In this document: positions 26,158 through 37,696 of the stretch, piece after piece
How the letters are laid out: every line of letters begins with the position of its first letter
Numbering within the stretch: the stretch's first letter is position 1
Assembly (NCBI GenBank): GCA_001179505.1
Contig: CDMY01000531.1
Span: forward strand, 301,515-343,003
DNA length: 41,489 bases
Direction of reading: 5' to 3'
Origin: Vitrella brassicaformis
Lineage: Eukaryota; Sar; Vitrellaceae
Notes under the pieces: model-generated
What the model saw: only the letters and a program-made list of their open reading frames with translations
Told to the model about the DNA's origin: nothing
Databases searched by the model: none
Program-made: the position numbers and the translations under genes

Positions 26158-26757
26158 GTGGCCTTAGGGGGTGGTGTGCTTGATGCACCCCTGTGTGGCT
26201 ATAGAGAGCGCCGTCCGCTCCCATCAGCGGTCACTCAGGTACGCACGAAGAGTAGACAGACGACTGGACGGATGGACGGCCGCCGAGTGTGTGTGTGTGT
26301 GTGTGTATGCAGCCCGGTGGCCGGATTCGCGTGCAGTGCATGCGGCGGCTTGGCAGCTATCTATGTATTCTTTCTCTAAGCCACCACACCCATACTCTAT
26401 CCATCCATCTGTCTATCCATCCATCTGTCTGATTTTCCGTGTGTGTGTGTGTGTGTGTGGTCGTCCCGCTTTCGATCTTGATACATCCATGTGCTGTGCT
26501 GCTGTTTTGGCAGTGCCCATCCGCGTGCTTGGAGGATGTTGTCGTTTCCATACTTTGCCACGCAACGCAAACGATGTGATTGTCATTTGTGTGATTCCCT
26601 CGAAAGAAAGGGACACTAACCGTGTACCTTCAGTGCGAGCCGAGAGTAAAAGAGTAGACTGTTCGCGCGCATTCGACTCATCACGACGGCGCGATTGCTG
26701 CCGCCTTCGCTGTTTGGTAGGCTTGTGGCTGGTTCTCCATCGGCAGCACACCTGACG
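26158..26757. other. intergenic region, no gene seen
   Basis: 600 bases between two plus-strand genes, with (GT)n at 26287-26307, (CATC)n at 26400-26430 and (GT)n at 26440-26458. It presumably holds the terminator of one gene and the promoter of the next. Confidence 0.45.
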
Positions 26758-29467
26758 ATGGATGTCAATCAGGTGAGTGGGACCCATGGAGTGGGACCAG
26801 CGGGAGAGGGCACACAACCACAGAAAAGAGAAGCGCAGCCACCTTTCGATCGCTCTTTCTGATGTGATGTGATTGGTCCTTTCTGCGTTTGTTCAGTTTG
26901 TTGCGAATGCTCGTGCGGTGAAGGACAGCTTGGTGCTGCTTCTCGACCAAGATCCCGCCACCATCGCCGCACAAGTGGGTTACACTCACTGCTGAGAAAC
27001 ATTGCCGAGGAGCCGCTCGCTGTGTCGTCGATTGATCAGCTGGGCTCGGTAGCCCCACTGCTGTGCACCCTCACGAGCCGGCTCCAGCAGGGAGGGCCCA
27101 GCCTCACCAGTACTGGAGCTGTAGATGCACCCAAATCGACCACCGAGGTTGCTGCTGCATCGGGATCGGCAGACACAGAGCCACAGGTAGGGTGGGGTGG
27201 AGTGGAGTGGAGTGGCTGGCCGTCTGCCGTCGTCTGTGCATGGATCCGCCCTCTGCCTTGTTGTGGCTGTCGTGTTGTCTTATTGCATTGCAGGCGCCTG
27301 TGGACACTGGTGGCCCATCGTATCGTCTGATCCATCGAAGCGGCAACAATCCTCCCGTGGGCCAAGTACCGGTAAGGACCACTCACGATTGATACAATCA
27401 GCCCGTCACGTTTGGTTGTCCTCTCTGTTTTTCATTTCAGGCTCGTCTTCGCCTGTCCCGCGATGAGCTGGCCAACGTGTACGGCCACCTGCAGCCGTGG
27501 GAGCTGGCGCGCCACCGCCGGCGTCTCGGCACGCCCCTCTTCCATCAGTCGGCCGCCAACTACACCAAACTGGTCATCGACTGTGAGGACGACACGGCCA
27601 GTTGCATGTGGGAGAAGATGCCGCGGCCTGTGGCGCAGAGATGGGGCAAGAGGGCGACCAACGTCCGCGAGATCAGGATGCGGCACCCCGAATGGGGCCA
27701 ATGGTGCCGCGGGACGTGGGTGGCCGTGGTGGAAGGTCACTCGATTGGCCGGGCGGCCATCGCAGCGAAGGAGAGACGAGACAGGGAGGGAGGGGAGGCG
27801 GCATCTGCTGCGGCGATGCGAGACGATGACGGTTGCCAGTTGGATGAGGGCACACTGGAGAAGCTGTCATTCGAGGCCGTCAAGCTCAGCATTCGCATCC
27901 CCCACCCTGCGCCCTCATCTGCTCTGCCCCCCGCCCCCACCGCCCCCATTCATCTGCCGGCACTCAGGACGGTCGAGAACATCCTCACCGCGTGCCTGGC
28001 GGCTCGCGTGGGCCGCCAGTGGCGGACACCCGCTGTCAAGACCCTCACCCCCCGAGGCTGGAATGCTGCGCCAGGGGAGGATTGCTGGACGGCGTGGCTG
28101 GGCGACTGTGAGGCCATGGAGGTGTTGGACCTCGCCTTTTTGGCCGGCACGCCGGCCAATGTGCTGCGTGTGCTGCCAGTCGGCTCATCGCTCGCAGCGC
28201 TTCGCACACTACGGGGCGTACGGGTGGGTGTGAATGCCTCCCCCGCCGAGATCGACATGCTGCGTGAGGTGCTGGTAGCGAGGGGCATCCGGCGGTCCAT
28301 TCGCGAGCTCAAGATCAATCTGGGTCCTGCTCTGCAGAACACAGACGATCACTGGGAGAGACTGCAGAAGACCGCACACTTCGTGTAAGGACACACAAGA
28401 AGAGGAAGGGGTCAGGTACACGTGACATACACCAAATGTTTGTGACATACACCAAATGTTCTGTGTCTTGGTGTAATTTTGCAGTGACGCCGTCGTTCAT
28501 CCTCAGGGGTTGTCGCAGCGCATTGTGCGCGACTGTGGCGGGGCTGGACGTATCTCCGCCGAGCTCCTCTCACGCAGCAGCAGCGCCGGCACTCCGACCG
28601 CACAGAGGATCGTCGATGAATTCGCCAAGACAGCCGGCGTCGTAGGTTACAGCGGAGGCGACGCGACCCATCCTGTGGCCATCACGGACGACACATTCCC
28701 CCTCGCACACACACTGTCGCTGTCTGTCGGCGCCCCCATCTCTGACCAGAAGAAGGAGCGGGCCCTCCAGATCGCCTCCCACATACCCGACCTGTCCTCC
28801 ATCCACGCCACACGCGAGGTCCCGGCTGGTGAGGTGTGGGGGTTCCTCGAGAGGCTGCAGACGGCGCTGGTCAGCAGGGAGCAACAGAAGAGCCTGTCGG
28901 TGGAGATGTTTCTGCCGACCAATGCATTCACCGCACCCCTGGCCGATGGGGGGAGTCCATCACTGTGGGGGCGGGACAGCAACAAGAAGCTGCCGCCGAT
29001 CAAGGAAGTGTCTGTCAATATTGTGGGTGAGCGGGCATGGGAAGGCGTGTGACAACCAGCAGTCGTATTGTCTGTGTGCGGTGTCAATGTTCATTCCTTT
29101 CAGGCGAGGTAGACGATGGCGAGTTGGAGACCTTCTACGGGCGCGTGATGGCCGCAGTGGCCTCATTCAGCAATGAGCTCAAGGTGCGCCTCACAACACA
29201 CCACATACAGATGACTGTCGGGCAATCACTGTGTGGCCACTGTCATGTTGCTTGAATGAATGACAGGGGCACGAGAGGACCAAAGTGTACTTATACGACA
29301 CCGATGCTCTGCATGGGACGTTTCCTGGAAACACCATGTGCCGGGACTTCGAGCGGCGTTTCCTGGCTGAGCAGGCCGGCCCCAACTTCGGCGGGGGGCC
29401 ATACAAGCTCAGCTTCGTTGATAGCAATGCGTCAATCCCGTACTTGTTGGTCGAGCGCCGCACGTGA
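26758..29467 (+). CDS. unrecognised 694-aa protein, possible N-terminal F-box-like segment
   Basis: Exons: 26758-26772, 26897-26974, 27040-27186, 27294-27371, 27441-28384, 28485-29026, 29104-29183, 29267-29467. All phases close. The first ~115 residues are low-complexity (Ser/Thr/Ala). At the start of the large exon, LSRDELANVYGHLQPWELARHR followed by RLGTPLF has the spacing of an F-box (Leu/Pro-Trp helix pair), suggesting a SCF ubiquitin-ligase adaptor, at low confidence. Beyond it are a Trp-rich stretch (27660-27730), an Ala/Pro linker (27900-27960), and a C-terminal half reading MCRDFERRFLAEQAGPNFGG and ending VERRT. No membrane segment or signal peptide. The 65-base second intron is the weakest junction. 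Confidence 0.7.
28411..28460 (+). repeat. short direct repeat in an intron
   Basis: GTGACATACACCAAATGTT occurs twice in tandem (about 28422-28440 and 28441-28459) inside the intron before exon 6 of the 694-aa gene. Confidence 0.8.
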
Positions 29468-29927
29468 CCTTTATTTAGGTGAGGACACTGAACGACAGAC
29501 AAATGGGCGCGTCACCAACCGTCTCTCTCCCTCTGTGTGTGTTGTCAGATCTGACGGCAGCTGTGGTTGGGTGTGTGGAGGGATACTGCGGAGGATAGAC
29601 AGCACTTCTAGACCTTGCTCGGCTCGCGTATGTTTGTGTTGGTGACCTACTTGTGCCTGGATGGAAGTCACATAAAAGATGTCACATCCATCCAGGCCAG
29701 CTGGTGTAAGCTCGCAAGTGGTCATTCAAATGTCTAGACCATCCATCCATCCATCCATGGATCCATCTCTGCATCCACATGGATCCCCTACCCACCTATC
29801 TGCCCGAAGAATTGATTCGGAGTGCAAATTTCGCAGAATTGATTCATGCATCATGACTGCATTGTCGTTCATCGTCTGACTTTTCCTTGACTCACTCATT
29901 CAAGCACTCATATACGTGTGGCTGAGT
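29468..29927. other. convergent intergenic region, no gene seen
   Basis: 460 bases between two convergent stop codons, with (CATC)n at 29738-29758 and a repeated AGAATTGATTC-like element at 29807 and 29835. Its last ~30 bases are shared in inverted form with sequence near 34740-34765. Confidence 0.5.
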
Positions 29928-31115
29928 TCACTGGACATAAACTTCCATCGAGGACACGCCCCAGCTCTCCTTGTCAGCCGAGACGCCCTTCATCGTTGAC
30001 CCTGACACACACACGCGACACCACACACACATCGCAGGGAGGCACCCCTCTCCCTCTCCCTCTTTGTGGTTGTGGTTACCGAATGCGATTGTGACTTGGT
30101 CTGCCGTGTGTGTGAATGAGATGTCGATGGGCACAGCGAACTTGCCCTCAGACACCGATGGATCCCCACACACATTCACACTGCACACAGAACACACAAA
30201 CATCCATCTGTCTGTCCGTCCATCCGTCCGCGTACCCGTCTTGCTCATGGTCTTGGCTGTGCCTCTCTGTCCACACGTGGATGAGCTCTCCGCTGCGGCC
30301 GACGTCCGCACGCATAAAGCCGGTCTCTCCTATCCACGCGTCGATGAAGTAGTACGTCGCTCGGATTCGGATGTGCGAGTGTGGCGGCAGACCCTTGAAG
30401 ACCTTCGACACCTCACCCTCGCTGTCAAAGCATACACACACATGTCATGGACTCATCAACGTGGGTGCCAGGTCATTCATTGTGTGGCCATATGGGTGGA
30501 GGCCTCACTCACCTGAAGGCTCTGTATCCGCCGAGCATGGTGAGTCCGGCACACTGCGTGACGGTGTTGTTGTCCCAGCCTGTCACACTGCCGCTGAAAT
30601 CCTCCTTGTGCCACTGACACCACAAATGACATCACACACTCTTTTTGTCTGTCTCTCTGTGTGTGTCTCTCTCTGTGTGTGTGTGTGTCCATTACGAGTC
30701 TCCACTGTGGCACGCCGAATGACTTGAGGTCACCCTCCACATCCAAAGACCTTCGCACACACACACACACACACACACAACACATGTCAAGACAGACAGA
30801 CATTTCGTGTGTGTGTTTGTGTGTTGTGCGTGTGTGTGTCTGTACTTGACGAGAAGTCCGGAGGGGATAGTCAGTGTGTTGTCGGTGCCAAGCGATAGTG
30901 CCGTCGTGCCGCCCCGCATTATGACGAACTCGCCGCTCGGCTTGACGCCCATTCGGTAGTCGCTGTCTGCCGACGGACCGAACGACACGAAGCCCGGCTG
31001 CCCGCTCACACTCACGACGCGAAGGCCGGGCACGGCCACCCCGCCTCGAGTGGCCGGGCCAGACATCAGGTCGCACGCAGAGGGACCGATCAGAGACACC
31101 AGCAGAGAAGCGAGA
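29895..31115. repeat. arm 1 of an inverted gene duplication
   Basis: The reverse complement of this segment matches about 33565-34765 through exons, introns and the 3' flank, with scattered differences. The match begins inside the signal-peptide codons of the 31141 gene and runs past its stop codon. Arms are about 1.2 kb, with a 2.45-kb spacer. Confidence 0.85.
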
Positions 31116-31141
31116 GCTGTCAGAGCGAGCATCGTCTTCAT
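29928..31141 (-). CDS. secreted Trp/Cys-patterned protein, copy 1 of four
   Basis: Exons (minus): 31141-30846, 30750-30696, 30611-30511, 30421-30236, 30180-30080, 30001-29928, giving 270 aa. A signal peptide (MKTMLALTALASLLVSLIG, ending SAC) precedes a repeat-like N-terminal segment (GFVSFGPSADSDYRMGVKPSG, LSLGTDNTLTIPSG). A C-terminal domain follows: W.NNTVTQCAGLTMLGGY, GLPPHSHIRIRATYYFIDAW, ETGFMRADV, VWTERH, NVCGD, FAVPIDISFTHTADQVTIAFGS and a closing ESWGVSSMEVYV. Aromatic/Cys spacing and beta-rich character suggest an extracellular beta-sandwich, perhaps sugar-binding. That is inference; the family name is unknown to me. It is nearly identical to the inverted copy at 33540-34727. Confidence 0.85.
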
Positions 31142-31302
31142 GACTGATTGAGTGAGTGATAGATGGATAGATTGATTGCTTTGAGTGCTTTGATTGTGTT
31201 TGTCTGCTTCTGCTTGTGTGTGTCTTATGTACACATTCATCGATCGGTCACATGTACACGTACATGTACGCGCAGAAATGGCCTCACTCTCAGTCTTGTT
31301 GG

Positions 31303-32466
31303 CTATCTGACGTATATTTCTATCGCCGACACCTGTACACCAACCACGGCAGCACACACACAAAACAAAAGGCAAATGGTCCGATGCGTCTTATTCTCAT
31401 CGTCGTCTCATCCCTTACCCCCCATGAGTGGTGCAGCGGGTTGTTCTGAGTAATCGTGCTACCTGCCACACACAAACAATCCACGGCACATATGCTGCCC
31501 GCCCGAATTGTGCGGATTGTGTTCTCCGCTCACCAAATGCGAGGGCGACGGTCGGCTGGTTGTGTGGCAGCACCACGTCCACTGGCACGGCGAACTTGCC
31601 CTCGCTCGCAGTGACGTCCCCACACAGATTGACGCCATTGACCGTCTCCGCCTGTGTGTGGCGCTCCGTCCACACAAACGTCATCCCACCTGCACACAGA
31701 CGGACAGAAAGTGAATGTAACATGAAACTGAATGCATGATGTAGGCCTACATACCTTCGCTGCCAATGTTGGCTTTCATATATCCGCTTTCGCCGACCCA
31801 GTCATCGATGAAGTGGAACGTGGCCTTTATTCTAAGGTGCGAGTGGGGTGGAAGCCCCGAAAACACCTTCGATACCTCTTTCTACACACACATGGGCACG
31901 CATCCACTGAACAGTGACGCCTCGCTCTTATGTGTTTCGCTGACCTGTGCGAACTCCCCGTATCCGCCGAGCATGGATGTACCGGCGCAGTGGGTCACTG
32001 CGTTGGCGTCCCACCCTTCTGCCGTCCCGTCGGCAAAGGACTCCTCCGATAACATCCGCCACTGCGGCACCCCCTGCACCAACAACCCTCTTGTCACGTC
32101 AAGGGACCTACACGCGCACAGGCAGACAGATGGGGGACCGTGGAAGTTGGCGGCGATGTTCGATGCTCACTCGACAAGGAGTTCTGGCGCTGCGATTTGG
32201 ACCATACTGTCGTTGGTGATCATGAGAAGGGGCGCATCTTGCCTCGATATGGTGAAGACGCTGCCCTCACTGACGCACAGCTTGTAGCCGTCCGTTGCCG
32301 TGCCCATCTTGATGCAGGCCGGCTGTTCATTGATGGACTCCACGTGCACCTCCCCGACAACAACCCGGCCCTTGATGGTCGGGGAGCGTGAGGCTGCAAT
32401 GGACGGAAGGACTACAAAAAAGAAGGCCAAGGCAAGGACGGACGACTCCCTCTCGCATCCTTGCAT
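31303..32466 (-). CDS. secreted Trp/Cys-patterned protein, copy 2 of four
   Basis: Exons (minus): 32466-32171, 32107-31945, 31881-31755, 31689-31534, 31462-31419, 31332-31303, giving 271 aa. A signal peptide (hydrophobic LALAFFFVVLPSIAA) is followed by the same architecture as its neighbour: ESLDVTRG, VPQWRML, WDANAVTHCAGTSMLGGYGEF, GLPPHSHLRIKATFHFIDDW, VWTERH, VNLCGD, FAVPVDVVLPHNQ, HHSWGVSAIEIYVR. Exon 1 is 296 bases, as in copy 1. Two introns of copy 1 are absent and one different intron is present (before GMTFVW). The last two tiny exons (44 and 30 bases) were placed by homology to the SWGVS end. It is head to head with copy 3. Confidence 0.83.
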
Positions 32467-32566
32467 AGGTATTGCTGGTATTCGGGCAGCAAAGGGTCCC
32501 TGAATCAGTGTTTACATTGTGCTGTAAACGAATGCATCCCGCAAAATCCTATATCTCCGCGAAGCA
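32467..32566. promoter_or_regulatory. 100-base divergent promoter at the centre of the four-gene array
   Basis: The space between divergent start codons of copies 2 and 3 is AT-richer than its surroundings. It sits at the mirror centre of the array. Co-regulation is inferred. Confidence 0.5.
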
Positions 32567-33434
32567 ATGATGTCCTTCGGCGCATTGCTCTTTTTTCTTG
32601 TGTTGACGTTCCCCGCATCGCTATGGGGCACCACCCTCACTGTCAAGGAGGACAGCGTCGGCAGATCTACCGTCAGCTTCCTCCAGACAGGGCTCCTTCC
32701 TGATAATGGAGGTGAGGTGGGGATCATTGCAGGCGTCGTCGTCAACTCCACCGGCATCCTCTCCCTCTACGCCGGCTCAAACAGCATTCTCATGGATCAC
32801 ACTGCGGTCGGCATCCACAAGCTGCGGCTGGATGCTGACCTCCGCGTCAACCCCACGGCTCCCGTGACTATCGGGGGGCTACACCCATGGGTGCTCATCG
32901 CCCTCGATACCTTTGATGAGTCCACGGGCGCTGATAAGGTCAAGTGGAGCAGTCACGAGGAATCCCGCTGCGGAAGCACACCAGATGTGTTCCTTGGCGG
33001 TGAGGATGCGCTCACCCACCTTCTATTGGGGTATTCTGCTGTCTGTGTCCTTGACAGGTCATTGCAAGTTGGCTGCTGGTGTAGTGTCGAAGGCCTATCA
33101 GGGGCTGCCGGCCCACAGCAGAATCCGACTGACAGCCCGGGCTCACTTCCTGGACGAGTGGCGTGGCGAGTCCCTCTACCTGCGGGTGGACGGGACTCCG
33201 GTATGGTCGGAGAGGTACCATTGGTGCACGGCCTTCAACACCACGGCCTGCCTAGGTTACGGCGTCAATGTGTGTGGGCAGTCCCGACCTGACCGGCTGT
33301 CTGTGCCGATAGATGTGACGGTGCCCCATGACAGGGATGGGGTGGAGGTGGTGTTTGGCTCGACGATTGACGATAGTGTGGACCCGTGTGACGCTTCGTG
33401 GGGCATTGACGATGTAGCGGTGTTTGTCATGTGA
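32567..33434 (+). CDS. secreted Trp/Cys-patterned protein, copy 3 of four
   Basis: Two exons: 32567-32999 and 33058-33434, giving 269 aa. A signal peptide (MMSFGALLFFLVLTFPASLWG) leads into a divergent N-terminal half with the regular hydrophobic repeat seen in the family (GIIAGVVVNSTGILSLYAGSN). The C-terminal domain is clearly homologous: SKAYQGLPAHSRIRLTARAHFLDEW, GESLYLRVD, VWSERYHW, YGVNVCGQ, LSVPIDVTVPHD, VEVVFGS and the closing ASWGIDDVAVFVM. It has only one intron against five in its relatives, so introns have been lost here or gained elsewhere. It carries extra Cys in the Cys/Trp patch. It is adjacent to and in tandem with copy 4. Confidence 0.85.
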
Positions 33435-33539
33435 ATTGATGGATACAATTAACTGTACATACTATCGCCATCACTGCGTCTCATTTGAGCGGCATTGATG
33501 AGTGAGTACGTCCTTGTGTATGCGACCTAAAATGGATGT

Positions 33540-34727
33540 ATGGATGCCGACTCACCCATCTCTGCTGGTGTCTCTGATCCGTCCATCTGCGTGCGACCTG
33601 ATGCAACTCGAGGCGGGATGGCCGTGCCCGGCCTGAGGGTGGTGAGTGTGAGCGGGCAGCCGGGCTTCGTGTCGTTCGGTCCGTCGGCAGACAGCGACTA
33701 CCGAATGGGCGTCAAGCCGAGCGGCGAGTTCGTCATAATGAGGGGCAGCACGATTGCACTCTCGCTCGGCACCGATAACACACTGACCATCCCCTCCGGA
33801 CTTCTCGTCAAGTAACATGTCACAGCACAAACACACGAAATGTCTGTCTGTCTTGACATATGTCGTGTGCGTGTGTGAAGGTCTTTGGATGTGGAGGGCG
33901 AGCTCAAGTCTTTCGGCGTGCCACAGTGGAGACTCGTAAGAGAGAGACACACACAGAGACAGACAGAGAGAGAGATTGTGTGTCACATGTCATCCGTGTG
34001 TCAGTGGCACAAGGAGGATTTCAGCGGCAGTGTGACAGGCTGGGACAACAACACCGTCACCCAGTGTGCCGGACTCACCATGCTCGGCGGATACAGAGCC
34101 TTCAGGTGAGTGAGGCCTCCACCCATATGGCCACACAATGAATGACCTGGCACCCACGTTGATGAGTCCATGACATGTGTGTGTGCGCTTTGACAGCGAG
34201 GGTGAGGTGTCGAAGGTCTTCAAGGGTCTGCCGCCCCACTCGCACATCCGAATCCGAGCGACGTACCACTTCATCGACGCGTGGATCGGCGAGACGGGCT
34301 TCATGCGTGCGGACGTCGGCCGCAGCGGAGAGCTCATCCACGTGTGGACGGAGAGGCACAGCCAAGACCATGAGCAAGACGGGTACGCGGACGGATGGAC
34401 GGACAGACAGATGGATGGATGGCATGTCCTCTGTGCATCTCTCTGTCTCTGTGTGTCCGGTGTGTAGTGTGAATGTGTGTGGGGATCCGTCGGTGTCTGA
34501 GGGCAAGTTCGCTGTGCCCATCGACATCTCATTCACACACACGGCAGACCAAATCACAATCGCATTCGGTAACCACAAAGAGGGAGAGGGAGAGGAGATT
34601 GGTGCCTCCATGTCTCTCTGCGATGTGTGTGTGGTGTCACGTGTGTGTGTCAGGGTCAACGATGAAGGGCGTCTCGGCTGACAAGGAGAGCTGGGGCGTG
34701 TCCTCGATGGAAATCTATGTTCAGTGA
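33540..34727 (+). CDS. Trp/Cys-patterned protein, copy 4, signal peptide disrupted
   Basis: Exons: 33540-33811, 33881-33935, 34005-34105, 34197-34382, 34468-34568, 34654-34727. Exons 2-6 have exactly the lengths of copy 1 (55, 101, 186, 101, 74), and the protein is nearly identical to it. The 5' end differs. Sequence matching the copy 1 signal-peptide codons is still recognisable (about 33565-33606), but a net 10-base deletion just after GACCTGATG puts it out of frame with the mature domain. The frame used here starts at an ATG at 33540 and has no signal peptide. The protein is therefore cytosolic, mis-targeted or not made; the rest is intact. Could be a very young pseudogene. Confidence 0.7.
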
Positions 34728-34765
34728 ACTCAGCCACACGTCTGTATATGAGTGCTTGAGTGAGT
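33565..34765. repeat. arm 2 of the inverted gene duplication
   Basis: Partner of 29895-31115. Homology starts within the signal-peptide region and runs through all introns and the 3' flank (TGAACTCAGCCACACG and onward). Confidence 0.85.
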
Positions 34766-35157
34766 GAGGTCACTGGACGGTAAATGATGTGTGCCATCGC
34801 CATCAAGGCGTCTCTGTCGTTCGTCCATTTGTGCCCACGGACGACTCGTGCGAATGCACCCTCATTCATCCACTTATCCGTACGTGTGCGCAGGTAGACA
34901 CACGACAGAGGCGTGGGAGCTCGAGGACGCAATAACACATGTCCTCATCGTCGCCGTATCATGACACACTTACACAACCCATCAACAGCAAGAGCACACA
35001 GACACATCGTTTGCTAAACGTGTTCAATGGGATCGCCCGTGGCGCGAGCAGATCGTTCAACGGGCGGTCCGGTTGACCACGTGCAAAAAACGATGGTGCT
35101 GAGACACGCTCGTGTGGCACTCCACGACAGCAGCCCATCCATCCATCCATCCATCCA
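34728..35157. other. convergent intergenic region, no gene seen
   Basis: 430 bases between two convergent stops, with (CATC)n near 35136-35160. Its first ~40 bases belong to the inverted duplication. Confidence 0.5.
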
Positions 35158-37158
35158 TCAGTCTCTCCTTGCCTTCTTGAGCACCGGCTCCCCCTCCCCC
35201 TCCACACCTGGCCCTGCCTCTGTCTGCCCCTCCCCTCCGTCCCCCTTCCCCTCCCCGTCTGTGCGGCTTTCCGCTGGATGCTCTGCCCATGCCACCTCGG
35301 GCGGCACGTCAAACTCCACGCAATACATCCGCTTCCGAGGCGCCACGTCCCGAACCTATGATCAATGACACATACGCACGCACACGTGATGGTGAGGCAC
35401 GTGCATCATGTGTGCGTCGTCTCCTGCTCCCTGACCTCGGTCAAGCGTGTTTCTGGCGGCACCATCCCAAGAGCAGCCTCGACACGCGGCTACAGGCAGA
35501 AAGGCAGATAGACACAGAGTACAGACACGACGGCGTTGGCCCATTTGCTGGCTACGTACGTGTATTTCGTCCTCTGGTGGGTCTGTCTTGGCGAAGCAGT
35601 AGCAGTGGACAGAGAGGCGGGGGAGGCCCGCAGAGGGGCTACCGGGGTCAGAGGGGGCGTCACGTCCCGTGGCTACCCTGTAGATGCCACGAAACACGTC
35701 TGCATAGACACCACACACCACACAAACACAGCCCTCCACCCACGTGTGGTGTATGTGTGTGTGAGTGTACCGAGGAAGTCGATGGCGAGCTCGGGCAAGT
35801 TCATGACGAAATGCAGCCGCAGTGGCCGGCTGCTGGCGTCAAACAGACCAAGGCCCTCCTCTCGCGCACAGTGCCGGACGAAGGCGCGTGCATCCATGTT
35901 GAAGCTCGTCACATTTGCAGACACCTGCAGACGTCAGGACACACCGACGGACGCGACGGTTCAGGCATCGAGCATGTGGCCCGTGAGCGTGTCCGACCCA
36001 CTCTGTTGCGTTGTGCGTTTGTGGTGATGAGTTTTGCGCCGACAGGGTTAAGGTCGTTGGCAAGGACACGGCAGCCCTTCCGACCGAGGTACATGGCGAA
36101 GGCACCCACCCCGGCAAACATGTCACCTGGCCGACACCAGCTGTCGAGACGGTGTGGTGGTGCATCTGGTCTGCTGCTCGCTTACATACGGTGTCTTCTC
36201 TCGGTATCAGGTCTGCCAGGCGGCTCCTCTCATTCGATAACCTGACACAGCACAGCCGCCCCCCGTCCGCCACGTGTTAATATACTCGGTGCACTCACTC
36301 TTTGTGCTCGTCTCTCCGCTGGCCCTCGCTCACCGAGAGTTCCAATAGACATTCGCGTAGTCCACCTCAAAGGCGAGACCACTCTCCCGCTATACACGCA
36401 ATGCAATGCATCCATACCACAGCCAACGGATGGATGAATGGCCTCAATCATCATCAGCTGTGGTCGTGTCGTGCAGCGAGCTCACTCACCACAGTTGCGA
36501 CGAAGTCCTCCTGGCCAGCGAGCAGCTCCAGCTCGGGTGTGCGGAAGGTGTTGGCGAGAGTGCACACCTTGTTGCACACCGTACGCAACCCTGGATTCTT
36601 CTGATCGACCACACACAGACACGAATGGAGCAAGCAGGTGGGGTTCGCAAGAGCGACGCGGCAATGTCACGTACATCGAGAATGACTTGTCCGATGATGT
36701 GTTTGTACGGCAGCCACTGCTCCCGCAGGTTGAGGTGCGCTATGTGCCCTATCGTCTCGAACGCGGTGGGCGGGTCTTCACCACACGCAGGCAACACGCG
36801 ACGAAAAACCTCTTCTGCACGACCACAGACCCACACACACATGGACAAATGCGGTCGGAGGGCCTCCTTTCCCACCTGTTGAGAGGTCCGCATAGGTGAG
36901 TTTGAGGCCATATTCTACCGCAATCTGCCGCAGCTCCGCCCTCTTGTCATCCACCTCGCCGCTCGCGGCCTGCGGGCACACCTGGCTGGCCAGGAAGCTG
37001 ACGGCGTTGTCGGGAAGTTCTGAGAGGTCACTAGTGACGTTCTCGGCCAGCAGCACCAGCCGCTTGGTCATGTCCTGGGCATCCTCCACCACTGACCGGA
37101 GCTTCGGGCGCCGAAGAAGAACGCTGACAGACCGACCGGCACATACAGTAGAGCCCAT
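35158..37158 (-). CDS. TRM5: tRNA (guanine37-N1)-methyltransferase Trm5
   Basis: Exons (minus): 37158-36876, 36814-36675, 36600-36490, 36389-36334, 36241-36186, 36126-36002, 35924-35771, 35699-35560, 35355-35158, giving 420 aa. It methylates N1 of G37 next to the anticodon, using S-adenosylmethionine, and prevents +1 frameshifting. Motifs in order: [59 protein letters not shown], the SAM-binding [18 protein letters not shown] (about residue 217) and [21 protein letters not shown], the catalytic-site MNLP, then VHCYCFAK and [18 protein letters not shown]. The C terminus has an acidic/Gly-rich extension ending KKARRD. The start is the first ATG in frame; an upstream targeting extension cannot be excluded. 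Divergent from the golgin gene. Confidence 0.93.
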
Positions 37159-37696
37159 TGTGTTTGTCACGGCAAGAGTGATTGATTACTTTTTCATTGT
37201 CGGGTTTTTCATGATGGCGTTGCAGCACTGTGCTGGCACTCGCAGGGCAGTCAGAGGGAGCGTTGAATCAAACCTGACACACACACCCAACGCCGCATAC
37301 ACCACAAGCGCGATGCACATCCATGCTGCGTGACGTCCCTCACATGGTTCTGTCCAGCCTGGCGGGCTTCTCTACGTCACCATCTGTCGCCATCGTCGTC
37401 CTGCGATGGATCAGTCGATGAACACCGCGTGAAGGATCTCTCCGACGGGCTCGCTTGGCGAATCGAAGAAGATGCGTGAAGGCGATGGCGTGTGCTGCAG
37501 CAGAGGACACAACAAGCACGAAGGCAGCAACGATGAGCATCCGGCTGCGAAATCTAAGCTCGCAAACGGGAGGGACTTCCCGAACACCACACCTGATCAG
37601 CATGAATAGTCTGCCACTATGCTGCGCAGATCTCCAACATCCATTTGATCTCATCTGACATGTGAGTGATCTCGAGAGTCTCCTCACCGTCGAGCC
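37159..37696. promoter_or_regulatory. divergent intergenic region, TRM5 / golgin
   Basis: 538 bases between two divergent starts. Presumed promoters and leaders of both genes; no element or additional coding exon is recognised. Confidence 0.4.

Noticed and set aside
36301-36333. Extra Trm5 coding sequence following the SR of VYWNSR
   Set aside because: The frame stops immediately; the GT donor after 36334 joins in phase to LSNERSRL, which fits the family.
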